NCBI GenBank assembly: GCA_030770545.1
Contig: CM061102.1
Span: 10,901,501 to 10,965,500 of the forward strand
Direction of reading: 5' to 3'
Source: Macropodus opercularis
Lineage: Eukaryota > Chordata > Actinopteri > Anabantiformes > Osphronemidae
Length of the DNA stretch: 64,000 nucleotides
A program made the translations under genes and the position numbers. Positions 48,101-57,700 of the stretch are shown here, one piece after another. A model generated the notes under the pieces. The model was not told where the DNA came from. It did no database searches and saw only the letters and a list, made by a program, of their open reading frames with translations. Every line of letters begins with the position of its first letter. Position 1 is the first letter of the stretch.

Positions 48101-51100
48101 AGTTTTATGAACATGAGGAATGAGTCATACACGAAGAACTGACAATACTCTGTCTTTGTCATCTTATCACAGGGTCATAAAAGCTCAAAAACTTTACACT
48201 TGCTGAACGATTACGGAGCCAGACACGTTATTGCTGCTCCTGAATTAGCTGTGGTTGAGTCTGAAATGTTATCAAACGCGCAGCCTTCGGTAACGAAGGT
48301 AATAATAAAAGTCTTGCATCAGCTGCTACTCAGGCTGCACAGCACACAGACCTATTTTACTAGATTTGCAGATCCCTCACTGATTCTACACAATATCACT
48401 TATATATTGCTTCACTGTGGTCTTGCGAGAAGACAGCGCACAAGCTTCCACAACTCCAGCAGGCATCGTGCCAGCTCTCTGTCCATCTTTGTTTACGGTC
48501 ATCAGTCAAAGATAATTCTTCCATTCCTTATGCTCAGCACCCAAACATTTGGATATTGATCCATCTCCTCAGAGTGACAGAACAAGACTCATATCCCCCC
48601 AAAAAACACTTTAGCAGATGTTGATTTAATAATGTGTGGGAGAAAAAAGCCAAGAAACAAATGTAATGAAGGGCGTAAACAGCTCCCAGCTGGCAGCAGC
48701 TCGGCACTTAATGCTGACATTAAAGCTTTGTCGAAAAAGTGTCTCTCCGTCAAGAAGACAGTTCTGATGCTGTTTCAGTCCTTTTAGAACATTCAGATTT
48801 ACCATAGTGAGCTGATAATGAAATGATGATTGCAGGTGACTGGCAAACGCATCTTCAGATATATAAATGTGGGCAGACAAACAGCATGTGGTGAGCTGCT
48901 TTTTATAATGTGTCTTAGCTCTGTGCCAAAAGCCTCTTTAATATGTTTAACCGCTCCACAATCTGGAATTTGGAGTTTCTCAATTGGTTGTGGGTCAACT
49001 TGGATGTATTTTCTTGCTGGAAGACCCAGAGGCAGTCTAAAGCTGGACTAGAGTGTTTTTGTACTTCCTTAGGGGCTTTTATTGGAGTTTTTTATTGTAC
49101 ATTTAAGTTGTATTTTCTACTTGTATCGAATAAGCTGCAGTGTGATTTACCAGCCATTTGAAGTAATCCATTCAGATGATACCACAGGGGGAAAGGTAAT
49201 AGGTTCATTGTGGTGAAATTAGCTGTGTATTGAGCCATGCAAGCATGCAACGGTGCGTTGGGTATTCACTAATACAGTGCATGCATCTCCCTGATGTGTG
49301 ATGTACCTAACAGGGTGTAACAATAAGTGCAAGCATAACATTTCTGAACCTCATAGCTTTAAATTGGTGCTCATGCATTTCATCATGTTTTAGCTTAGTG
49401 TATCAGTAAAGATTTCCTGTGTGTGGGGCCAGCCTTACCGTCTGCCACCTCAAGCTGAGCCTTGGCCATGATGCTGCCTGCTACAGTCAGGGCCTGGCAG
49501 ATATAATACCCTGCGTCAGAACGCTGCACAGACGAAATGGTCAACTCTCCACTGACGGACACAGAAACGCGGCTTTCTCCCTGTGTCGGCTGGTTGGGAA
49601 ACATAAGGTCCTGCAGGGAATGAGAGCAAGTGATATGGCAATGAATTAGTACTGAAATAGGGACTAAACTGCTCCAATTCTGATTTATTTGTTAAGTAAG
49701 TGTGTATTATCTAATCTAATGTTTATTTTATTTGAATTTATTATACTTTTGCATCTTTTAGCAGCACGGGTAGCTTTAAAGCAATCACTGCTGTACCACC
49801 TTCACATGCTCACACATTCTAATAATTATGTGCAATTTCGTTCAAAAAGTGGGTCAATATCTTTTCGTGCTAGCGCTAAATGGCAAACCCTGCTGTGACA
49901 ACCTGCAGTCATGTTCGTGAAAAGAAGGCATCAGCATTGTCCTTCTCTGCACCCCAAGCAGACGAGCTGATGGGCAGGAAAGGACATTAGCCTGTTTTCA
50001 TTATGTCTAATGACTCTAATGCAGCGCATGGCATTATTTCTTGCTAAGTGATTTGGCTGGTTATACTGCTGTACATAGATGATGAATGGCCACTTTATTA
50101 TCTGCATTTGGAAGAGAAGCACATTCTTCTGTCCTCCTGCTTTGGTCCTTTGTTGCATGATCCACGGTCATCCTTTATATTTGACATCCTTTACTTTTGA
50201 TAGATGTGAGGTGTGTACCAGAAATAAAGCCCTTTCTTCATCGTGCACATCTGCCAACATGTTCCCTTTGTCAAAAGCGGTGTCCTCACCTGGCTACCCT
50301 CTCGTTGCCAGAAGACAGTGGGCTGAGGTTTGCCCCTGGTCTCGCAGGGGAAGGTAGCTGTTCGTCCTTGAGCCACAATCTGGTCACGGGGTCGCACCAC
50401 AAACTGAGGCGCCTCTGAGGTTAAAGGTGAAATAAACAATAGTAAGTGTGTACCAGAAGAGGACTAGCTAAAAAACTACTACTAGTACAATGTCCTGCCG
50501 GCTAAAAACTTCATGCATTAACTTTTTTTTGTAAAGATTGTAATTTTTGTATAATGATTAACAAGCTGTTCATCCAGCTGCTAGAACTTCAGGATGGATT
50601 GACAGGGCCCTTAATGCCCTTTGTTATTCAAGTTTCATATCTGGGCCCCCATTATAAAATTCATTGGGCTGTAAATCCACTGTTTCTAATTAATCTACCA
50701 GGAAAGCCAGGGGTAGATCGTAGCAGTGTGGATATGCATGTCTCACATTAGTGATGAACGTGTTCGTGAAATGTCACATAAGTACATGCATACTGTAAAT
50801 GTGTGTGATCAAAAAAACAAACAACAACAAAAGAAATAAAATTGAGCAACGCATGCACACTGGGATCAGCTCTTACTTACCAACGGGGCGAGCTGGTGAC
50901 ACAACAATGGTGTGTGGGTGAGATTAACACACAACACAGAGAGAAGGAGGGAGAGGAGCAGAACAGAGGGACAGAAAAAAGAAAGGAATGAAAATCAGAA
51001 ATGAATGAGATGGAGCTGGGTTTCCATCCATGAAATTCAGAGGGGGAGGGATGGCGTTCATTCACCAGAAGCAGGTTATGGCATGGGCCTCGGGGAAATG

Positions 51101-54100
51101 GCACCTTGCTGACTTTAGGAGGAAACATAACTAATGCCAAAAACGACTTGTTGAACAGATTCAGTCGCAACCATTCCATCACTTGCATCATAATTAATAA
51201 AACATTTGTTAAAACACTGGCGAGTCTTTATTGTTTCAGTGTCAACTCCTTGTGTCGCCGTGTGTTTTATAGAACTCAACCAAAGTAGGGTAAATGTCAT
51301 TCACAATAGCGAATGTTCCTCAAATTATGTCTTCAAAGATCGAATTTGTAAGAACATGGGAATCGAGAAGGAATCGAAACAAGTAGAATGAAAATACATA
51401 ATCAAGAAAGAAAGATTCATGTATGAGAACTATGATGTACAGCATGAATGATGATTTATGATACAAAGCTTTCTCATTTGTTGTGATTGTGGTTTCTCCC
51501 AGGTAAATTCTTAAAAATCTTAAGTGAGCAGTATTTTATCACACTCCATAGATAATGATTAAAGCTGGATGGAGAATGAGCCCCACAGGAGAGGCCGTAT
51601 AACAGTTTACGTGAAGCTGGTTAGATTGCTCATATGGGCAGCATAACTGAAGATCTGGAGCAATCAACTATATCAATCTGCTATATGAAAAAAAAGGCTG
51701 AGGCGGGCACGTCAGCAGGGGGCCAACGCTCGTAAAACGAGCAATAAAGGGCTGATTGTCCTGTGGCTTGCTTGGGGAGATACAAAAATATCAGGGATGT
51801 GTTATGAGCTTTGCTAGGAGAGAGTCCACGAGCTGTTACCCACCTCTGATGGTCAGGTAGGCAGAAGCCTCCACTTTACCCACACGGTTCTCTGCCAGGC
51901 AGGTGAAAGTCCCCTGATCGCTGACCGATGCTTTCTTTATTCTCAGCAGGAAATCCTCTTTGTCATATCTGATGTCGTACCTGGCAGCAGAGACGGACAG
52001 CCGCAGAGAAGTCAAACGACACCTCCGGTTTGTTGCGCAAACACGGCCGATCGATACCAGTCATATGTGGATTAAAATACCGCCTTTAATAAAGCAAATG
52101 CAATCAACAAACACTGAAATTGAATCAAGGTGGCGTAAACCCGTGTGATGCGTAAGATGGAAGCCTTTGCAAAGGTTGTGTCATTTTTGATGGAATAAAG
52201 ACAAACTATCTAAGGCAATTAAGACTCCCTGCTGCACACACTCTGGTGCAGAGGCAGAGAGAAAGGCAGCAATTACGCTGAGATGAAGGCATGGCAAAAT
52301 GAAAGGTGCTTTCAGCTGGAACCCTGACTGTTCCACTATTTCAATATTTATAAAGACGAGCCACCTACTGTGGTGTGGGATGTGCAGTATGCTATACTAT
52401 ATGTGTGTGTGAGAGCGTCGAGCAAGAAGAGACAGAGGGGGAGACAGACAAATAGTCTGAGAGTAAGGGAGTGGCACCGTCTGACAAACTGAACTGATGA
52501 ATGAGCCCAGCAGTAAAAAATGACTAATTCATAGAGATGTTCCATCCGCCAGTGCTGCATACTGTAAGGCAACAGTGATGCAGTCAGACTGAGAGAAACA
52601 TCTCAGCTACCAGAGTTTGGATAAGCACCTCAGAGGGGCTACAGACGGAGGAGTCGCGCTCCCCGCGCCGTCTCCAGAGCCCCTTTTGGTGTGAGATCCT
52701 GTGAAATTGACTAGCCAGCCATACTGATCCAGAGATGGGAGACAAGTCAGGCAGAGAAATGGCACAAGGGGTGAGAAAAAGTCACATTTGAAATAGATGT
52801 TCCAAAGGGTGTGGGCAGAATATCGATGGGGGCTGTGGGTTACGTCCAGAGTCGGGAAGGACTCCATTCACAGCACATCTCTGACCCAGATACGGACTTC
52901 CCAGGAGGCCCGTGGGTTTAGCAAAAGAATGAAAGAAGTGGAACTAGGGAAGTGAGGCGAGGCAGGTCTGAAAGTAGGACATGTTTCTGAAGTCAGTGGG
53001 TAGTGAGGTAGAGGGCACAGCACACTGTACAGCAGGTAGGCAGACTGTCTGGCAGACAGAGGAGCAGGCTGGGATAACACAGTGGGGAACCTCATGACTC
53101 TGTGTACTAGTAATAACTAGTAACAAGTGTATATAGTGTATAACAAGTGTTATTCTGCCGCTTTAATTGGATTTACATGCGTCATGATGGTTACGTAAGT
53201 GTCGCTGTGCGCATTCTGTTAAAGCCTTCGATTCATTCAATTATGAAATTTGTCTGGCTCTATTTAAAGTAATGTACAAACACTAGCGTTATACCAGCTT
53301 TGTCATTTCGGCTGCAGATTCCAAATATCACAGAGTAGAATTATTCACTTCGAGCAGAGCAGTGAAAAGGTCTTGATGGACGGGCAGATTGTACAAGGAG
53401 ACATGCTGTAATTAAAAGTATAAAGCGCCAAGCAGTAACTATTAGGACTGTAAAAACTAACATGACAGGCTAATAATGGCTTTAAAAAGTGCTCTGATGT
53501 CGTTACAAAGCCATTAGCGAATCCTGTCGATGTTGACACACGTGGGCCAAAACACTTTCCATCACAACACAACTCGGTGCAATAACGTGAAACTTGTGTT
53601 GCACAAACCCTTGAGCTCTTACTTCACTTACTTACTTAATTTTTAGCAGCTCGTGTTCAACACATAAACGTAAACACTGAACAAAAGCAGCTTAGAAAAA
53701 CCTTTGTATTAAGCAAAGTGGGGAAAAAGTGGAATTTGTTTCTATATTTGTTATTATAGTTGTACATTTGAGACTTTATCTATGATCACTTCAGCTGTAT
53801 GAGCACACGCATTCGCACACAATCCTGACCTGCCGCGGGGAATATCCATGTCCTCCTTCTTCCAGCGCAGCGTAGGCGGCGGGTCGCCGTGGACCTGACA
53901 TCTGAACTCTACGCCCTCGTCGACCAAGACCACCTGGTTCACAGGCCGCTGCACAAACACTGGTCTTTCTAGATGCGGCAGCACACACAACACGGTTGCT
54001 AAATATACTTTTGACAGGGTGGTGCAATAAATACTCTGTGTGCTAGTGCGCAATAAGTGTGTGTCAGACGTCTTACCAAACACTGAGAGTTGAGCTTTTT

Positions 54101-54445
54101 CACTCTCTCTCTCCCCGACCATGTTGGCTGCCACACACACGTAAATGCCAGCATCGCTCTTCTTGGCATTTGAGATGGTCAGCTTTCCTCCACGAACCTG
54201 AACACATCGCATATTTCAGTGCACGTGAAAGCAGCCTTTCTTCCAGCAGTTCCAGGTAAATCGGCGAGTACTTGGATAATTACTTACTGAAACTCTGTCG
54301 TCTTTGAGATCGAGACGGGCCATGTCTTTTCTCCAGAAGGTGGTGGGTTCGGGGTGCCCGCGTGGAGGCTGACACTCGAGACTGGCGGTCTCCCCGACCG
54401 CCACCACCACGTCCTGGGGGTTCTGTCTGAAATCATCGCGTAACA
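29895..54445 (-). CDS. robo2: robo2 Roundabout receptor, Ig2 to stop (5' end outside window)
   Basis: Slit receptor of the growth cone membrane. The visible chain is 1,214 residues without the 12-nt microexon; signal peptide and Ig1 lie beyond the window. From the first visible residue: Ig2 1-93, Ig3 94-185, Ig4 186-284, Ig5 285-380; FN3 domains 381-491, 492-609 and 610-708; membrane helix about 732-754 in KQPAFIAGLGGACWIVLMG; YWRRKKRKGLSNYA after it. The tail has GDPGLPWLADSWPSTSLP, MLSDGAIYSSIDF (CC0-like), PTPYATTQILQSN (CC1), MPLPPPPMHPLPG (CC2) and LQAHLDELTRAYQYEVAKQ, all diagnostic of ROBO2. Exons, 5' to 3': 54445-54288, 54197-54077, 53968-53830, 51980-51844, 50414-50290, 49610-49439, 47191-46986, 45595-45514, 45395-45230, 44944-44778, 44699-44578, 43048-42817, 39258-39134, 39053-38882, 37989-37813, 36924-36898, 36732-36693, 35150-35023, 34383-34111, 33362-33200, 32910-32656, 31901-31690, 30139-29895. 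It runs convergent to robo1 and has longer introns. Confidence 0.92.
31690..31901 (-). CDS. robo2: robo2 exon: tail, degenerate CC3 and acidic repeat
   Basis: It encodes MSSPNTIPPMDFMSSALGSD, aligning with the CC3 region of ROBO2 but without its proline-rich core, then a DEDEDEDEDE run made by a GACGAG-type tandem repeat, and FDYTPGHGVDNLNGS. Acceptor is aattaattag and donor gtatgt. Confidence 0.88.
31771..31798. repeat. Coding CGTCCT tandem repeat
   Basis: An in-exon repeat; on the minus strand it encodes alternating Asp and Glu in the robo2 tail. Confidence 0.9.
32656..32910 (-). CDS. robo2: robo2 exon: tail, LQAHLDELTRAYQ segment
   Basis: It encodes YDSNWAPSMSLQTYRHQNLD, then ERGPTPPLRGRSSSPAAASF and MQSILQAHLDELTRAYQYEV, an almost exact match to ROBO2. 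Acceptor is catggtag and donor gtgagg. Confidence 0.95.
33200..33362 (-). CDS. robo2: robo2 exon: tail with intact CC2
   Basis: A lysine-rich stretch VGKKKKAKGG is followed by NGTCWANMPLPPPPMHPLPG, keeping the LPPPP core known to bind Ena/VASP EVH1 domains. Acceptor is gaccctcag and donor gtaaga, ending in phase 2. Confidence 0.93.
34111..34383 (-). CDS. robo2: robo2 exon: tail with CC0 and CC1
   Basis: It encodes KTGTMLSDGAIYSSIDFMGK, then GSQPTPYATTQILQSNSFHE and LAVDRPDPRWKASLQ, matching ROBO2 nearly residue by residue. Acceptor is cttccgcag and donor gtacga. Confidence 0.95.
35023..35150 (-). CDS. robo2: robo2 exon: tail, WLADSWPSTSLP segment
   Basis: It encodes RPGLLKAGDPGLPWLADSWP, then STSLPANGGLGSPKGGSNFG, matching ROBO2. 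Acceptor is cttcttgcag and donor gtaagg. Confidence 0.95.
36094..36122. repeat. GT/GA microsatellite
   Basis: Eleven GT units followed by GA units, inside a robo2 intron. Confidence 0.95.
36693..36732 (-). CDS. robo2: robo2 40-nt exon, VTFQRDRGLIRNG
   Basis: A 40-nt exon lies between tttctctcaag and gtgaga, encoding VTFQRDRGLIRNG and splitting a serine codon. Mammalian ROBO2 has VTFQRGDGGLMSNGS here. Length and phase equal the robo1 exon 18267-18306. Confidence 0.9.
36898..36924 (-). CDS. robo2: robo2 27-nt microexon, VQSFTFTRA
   Basis: A 27-nt exon lies between tctgtcttgcag and gtatgt, encoding Val-Gln-Ser-Phe-Thr-Phe-Thr-Arg-Ala. It is in frame between the membrane exon and the 40-nt exon (phase 1 in and out) and equals the robo1 microexon at 17775-17801 in length, phase and SFTFT core. 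The common ROBO2 reference goes from SNYA directly to VTFQR, so it is probably alternatively included. Confidence 0.8.
37813..37989 (-). CDS. robo2: robo2 exon: transmembrane helix
   Basis: It encodes GNNSISDVVKQPAFIAGLGG, then ACWIVLMGFSAWLYWRRKKR and KGLSNYA. The WRRKKRKGLSNYA stop-transfer is characteristic of ROBO2 rather than ROBO1. Acceptor is gccctcag and donor gtaaga. Confidence 0.96.
38882..39053 (-). CDS. robo2: robo2 exon: second half of FN3-3
   Basis: It encodes IWCLANETRFHVNKSVDATI, then VQYRVEVAAGTSAGVGVKSK. It is 172 bp, as in robo1. Acceptor is tttcttcag and donor gtaatc. The intron before it is only 80 bp. Confidence 0.95.
39134..39258 (-). CDS. robo2: robo2 exon: first half of FN3-3
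   Basis: It encodes APSAPPQQVTVLTVGNHNST, then SISVSWDPPPTDQQNGIIQE. It ends in phase 0 before gtacga. Confidence 0.95.
39259..42816. other. robo2 intron between FN3-2 and FN3-3
   Basis: A 3.6-kb intron. No coding segment matching the family, no RNA gene and no repeat family was recognised. A stretch near 41740-41830 is GC-richer than its surroundings, without a clear motif. A G-run occurs at 42391-42399. Confidence 0.6.
42817..43048 (-). CDS. robo2: robo2 exon: second half of FN3-2
   Basis: It encodes NPSQFIQGYRVLYRQTSGLP, then IVYEIKVRPYFNEFQGADSE, ending MEE in phase 1. Acceptor is cctcccctcag and donor gtgagc. Confidence 0.95.
43561..43580. repeat. AATAG pentanucleotide repeat
   Basis: Four AATAG units in a robo2 intron. 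Confidence 0.9.
44578..44699 (-). CDS. robo2: robo2 exon: first half of FN3-2
   Basis: It encodes DISPTAQGVDHRRVQKELGD, then NPVVLSSTTVQVTWT, matching ROBO2. It is 122 bp, the length of the robo1 exon. Acceptor is ttctcccag and donor gtaagt. Confidence 0.95.
44778..44944 (-). CDS. robo2: robo2 exon: second half of FN3-1
   Basis: It encodes QSVSNSWQTMADHVKTTEVT, then LRPNTVYLFIIRAVNAQGLG and DPSPMSEPVRTQ, matching ROBO2. It is 167 bp, as in robo1. Confidence 0.96.
45230..45395 (-). CDS. robo2: robo2 exon: first half of FN3-1
   Basis: It encodes DSTDFVESMSHNATALPGPP, then SKPEVTDVTKSSISLSWEPG. The LPGPPSKP linker is typical of ROBO2. Acceptor is ttcccgtcag and donor gtatgt. Confidence 0.94.
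45514..45595 (-). CDS. robo2: robo2 exon: second half of Ig5
   Basis: It encodes LSDSGLYACVATSSSGETSW, then SAYLDVR. The ATSSSGETSWSA string is shared with ROBO2. It is 82 bp, as in robo1. Confidence 0.95.
46986..47191 (-). CDS. robo2: robo2 exon: first half of Ig5
   Basis: It encodes KDRPPPIIRQGPSNQTQAVG, then LRCQASGDPEPTVTWRKNGA. Acceptor is taccctcag; donor gtgggc follows AAG in phase 0. It is 206 bp against 203 in robo1. Confidence 0.94.
47192..49438. other. robo2 intron between Ig4 and Ig5
   Basis: A 2.2-kb intron. I see no further exon, RNA gene or mobile element. The 119-codon open frame on the plus strand at 48200-48559 has no family resemblance. Confidence 0.6.
49439..49610 (-). 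CDS. robo2: robo2 exon: second half of Ig4
   Basis: It encodes DLMFPNQPTQGESRVSVSVS, then AGYYICQALTVAGSIMAKAQ, matching ROBO2. It is 172 bp, as in robo1. Acceptor is tccctgcag and donor gtaagg. Confidence 0.95.
50290..50414 (-). CDS. robo2: robo2 exon: first half of Ig4
   Basis: It encodes APQFVVRPRDQIVAQGRTAT, then FPCETRGKPQPTVFWQREGS, matching ROBO2. It is 125 bp, as in robo1. Acceptor is taacctcag and donor gtgagg. Confidence 0.96.
50881..50892 (-). CDS. robo2: robo2 12-nt microexon in the Ig3-Ig4 linker (e6b, ARPV)
   Basis: On the minus strand ttgtgtcaccag is followed by ctcgccccgttg and the strong donor gtaagtaag. Entered in phase 1 it adds Ala-Arg-Pro-Val in frame between TIR and EAPQFVV. 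Mammalian ROBO2 variants carry, to my recollection, the same ARPV insert. Four YCAY motifs occur within about 26 nt upstream of the exon. Use is inferred, but position, phase and peptide all fit. Confidence 0.82.
50893..50925 (-). promoter_or_regulatory. YCAY cluster upstream of robo2 microexon (possible NOVA silencer)
   Basis: On the minus strand four YCAY tetramers occur between 50896 and 50921, directly before the 12-nt exon and overlapping its acceptor region. By the NOVA position rule such a cluster would tend to repress the exon. The role is inferred. Confidence 0.45.
51844..51980 (-). CDS. robo2: robo2 exon: second half of Ig3
   Basis: It encodes YDIRYDKEDFLLRIKKASVS, then DQGTFTCLAENRVGKVEASA and YLTIR. 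Compared with the robo1 partner it is 9 bp longer, adding three residues near the start (around DKED). It ends in phase 1 before gtgggt. Confidence 0.9.
51981..53829. other. robo2 intron within Ig3
   Basis: A 1.85-kb intron in the middle of the Ig3 domain; the equivalent robo1 intron is only 102 bp. No exon or RNA gene is recognised. Short open frames on both strands look random. Confidence 0.6.
53830..53968 (-). CDS. robo2: robo2 exon: first half of Ig3
   Basis: It encodes ERPVFVQRPVNQVVLVDEGV, then EFRCQVHGDPPPTLRWKKED, matching ROBO2. It is 139 bp, as in robo1. Acceptor is cgcatctag and donor gtcagg. Confidence 0.96.
54077..54197 (-). CDS. robo2: robo2 exon: second half of Ig2
   Basis: It encodes VRGGKLTISNAKKSDAGIYV, then CVAANMVGERESEKAQLSVF. 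It is 121 bp, as in robo1. Donor is gtaaga. Confidence 0.96.
54288..54445 (-). CDS. robo2: robo2 exon: first half of Ig2
   Basis: It encodes LRDDFRQNPQDVVVAVGETA, then SLECQPPRGHPEPTTFWRKD. Acceptor is tctgttgcag, entering in phase 1, and donor gtaagt. It is 158 bp, as in robo1. It is the most upstream robo2 exon in the window. Confidence 0.96.
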
Positions 54446-54738
54446 CTGCAACAGAAAAGGTTGTGGAGATTAATTTACGTTCCGCTGTCCCATTATGTCG
54501 CTGTAGGACTGAGCTGTCTCCGACTAACTGACCTCTATCACCTTTTTTCCAAAGCGAGAACCCAAAGATAATTCTATCAAGTAGGCTGCCTCACAGAACA
54601 CTCAGCAATCTCTCTGTCTTTAATAACACAGCTGCCCCCCCGAGGGTAAAGGTATGAGCTCTTCTCTGATCTTAGTAGATAAATGTGAGAGCGTGTAAAA
54701 CTCGATGGGATTAGTACAGAACAGACACACAAAGAATT

Positions 54739-54754
54739 ACACACACACACACAC
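54739..54754. repeat. AC dinucleotide repeat
   Basis: Eight AC units upstream of the first visible robo2 exon. Confidence 0.9.
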
Positions 54755-57700
54755 ATATACTGTATATATAGACAGATATAAAGTTTAGATGATATGCACG
54801 AGGTGTTTCATACAGAACGTGTGCTAACATTCTGCCAAACAAAGCACATACATTTTATTTTTAGTTTGATGAGTAACATTTACCAGTATCACAAAAACTG
54901 CTTTTCTCTGAAACCTTGAACGATAACATCTGTGCGAAAGCTGTGTTTTCACGCAGCCGCAAGGTCAGAACTCTGCATGTACCAGCTGGAGGAGCAAGCG
55001 CCAGCGATATCGATTGCTCCAACACTCATTTCTGAAGCTTTATGAAATGACCGAGGAAAAGGTGGAAGGTCTCATTTGTGATCAATGGCGAAACACTGGA
55101 AACGTCTCATTAACAGCAGCAAATGTCACATGAGATGTTGCTGGTCAGAGGGTCGTGGTCCCGTATAATGAAAAACCCTCCATGTGTTTATAGGAGGAAT
55201 CAATACTGTGGCTGGGAACAACAACATTAACACTATGAAATCCCATAATTATGACAGCTACTTAAAATATGGCCCATTTGCTTTGTTTAAAGTCTTGAAC
55301 ATACTCCTCTTCAGCTCATTAGCATTCCATTTATGCGTTGTTGGGGGGTTTTTTTTACTCACAGTCTTCCACTGCTGGGGAAATGTTTTAATTTGTCCAT
55401 GGCAGGAACGTCTGCGCTTGATTTTGTGCGTTCAAAGGAGCGAGAACATCAAGAATTGTCAAGCCGAGCCCGTAAAAGCCGTACGCATGCATTTTGAAGA
55501 GAGGCGCTGTGTGAGCTATCTGGTGCTCGCTTAAAAGGTTATGCCTTCAAAACTTCCTAATTCTGTCACAGCCGTTGCGCCAAATATTGAATAGCGTTTT
55601 GAAAGCTTTAAGTAGCGACAGAAATGAACTGAATGCATCACTGGAATCAGAGATAAAAATAGACTTTATGTTGCGACGAATTGTGGTCCACTTTGCATTA
55701 ATACCTTATGACACGTTGTTTGGGCAAAAAGCTTTACTGTCGTCTGATTTTAAATAACAACGCGGCTTGTGTGACAATAGTCACGAGTGTGTCGGTTCGG
55801 ATCGGTGTGCAACGACTAATTATAATTCACAATAACTGCATGTAGATAGCATCAGCAGGGTTAATATCTTGGCGTTTTCCTCCTTTTAATTACCCCAGAA
55901 AGACCAGATAATAACCTGTTCGCCTGTGTTGCGGCTGCTTCTCAAATTGATGTTCAGTTTGCTTTTCGTTCTCATTACAGCCATAAGCTGTTTTGCTGAT
56001 ATACTGTAGCACGAATCCCTCGTCCCAGAGGACACCTATGTAGTGAGAGAGAAAAACAGGACGGAGCCAAAAGCCCTTTGGCCCAGTTGTCAATCACAGC
56101 CAGTCTATGAGTAAATGAGTGGTTGGAGAAAATATTTTGGCACAGGCATATGCCTGGCTGGCTGTCACACGTTGCTATACACTTAGTGACCCTCCACTCA
56201 TCCAGTCACACAGCTACTGTACCATCCGCGACCCTGCATTGTCGCATTAGAGATACTTCTTTGCCGGCAAAGCCTGTCTCAAGAGACAGTGAAACACACA
56301 GACGGGAAAAACAGCAGTGCTGGATGCTTCAAGACATGAAATGAAAGCCCACTGACACAAAGGGAAAGTAGCACTGTGCTGAGACTTTATCGCAACAGCA
56401 GAATGTAGAATATTATTCAAGAAACAATAGACAAAAATGACGTTGCCCTCTAATTAGACTGGTCTCAGGCATTTCCAATTACTGCATGTGTCATTAGGTT
56501 TTTTGCTTCCTCTATACTATCTAAAAATGTGATCTATACAGTAATAAGCACCACACGCCGCAGTATTTCTTTGATTGTGATTGATAGTGTGCATCAAATG
56601 GCAATGTCTAAATAAATAGGAAGAGAACAACCCATTAACAACAACCTCTTGGTAATAGCTCCGGCAAATTTGTAAGACACAGTAATATAGAGCATTTGCA
56701 CGAATGCATGAATACTGTCAGCAGCGTGGCTGTGATTTATTGAGTCCCGACAGTACGCATTACCCCACCGCAATGACAAGCACCCCCCCACCCCCCTGTT
56801 CACACAGTGACACCTTCGCAGGTTCCTTTGGGTGGCGTTTATGAGGCCTCTGAGACACGGGGTGGGGGTGGTGTTGTTCTAATCTATTGATCTCGGGTGC
56901 CGAGCCCCCGCGGAGGCAGGACCCATGTGTAGTCTGTTGTTGGATGGTAATTATTTCAGGTGACGGGTTCACCACCACTAGCTAATGTTTTCTGATTGAG
57001 TGCTGCTCAATTATTGAAACACGCCATTCGGGGGACTCAGTCATTCACCAGATTCATTTATCAAATCTGAGGGAGAATCATTTGTAAATGGGTTTCATTT
57101 CATGTCACAACTGGTGGTAAAATGTGTTGCGAGATGAAAGTATATGAATACAAATAACCATACAGGGTTTTAAACCGTAGAACGGGAGCTGTGTGGTCTC
57201 TGTGCGTTTTCGGATATGATATCTCCGCATCCTGAGTTTTTTGGAGGGTGAGGAACGCCTGCAGCGGGAAGACCTCACTGAATAGCATTTTACCACTTCA
57301 CCACACCATCAAATCACAGCAGAGCGTTTGGTGGCAAACGCGCGGTTTTAGAGCAGCTTGTTTATTCCGTTGCAGCAGGTGTTTTAACACACATCCTGGG
57401 TCTGCACAGACAGGATATCTATCAGACAGCACATTCATTAGCTTCTCTGGTGCAGTTACTGTAATGTCTCGCGTTTCCATTAAGCTCGCATGCATTTACT
57501 GCATGGATGTCAGTGCTGCCAAGTGTCAAAAGCTCTGGGAAAGAACGTAAAGCCTAACAACGCGTTGTGTTCTATTTGTGTTTAAGTCACCCTGCCTCGA
57601 CGGTGCGAGGGTATATTTGGTGCAAACCCTGGCAGCTGTGACAGGACGGCTACCTCCAAAGTAATGATTACATTTGTGCTGCAGTTGTACTTTTGAGATG

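Noticed and set aside
53100..53155. Local direct repeats with CTAGTAA and ACAAGTGT units
   Set aside because: Short, imperfect duplication in intron sequence with no sign of function.
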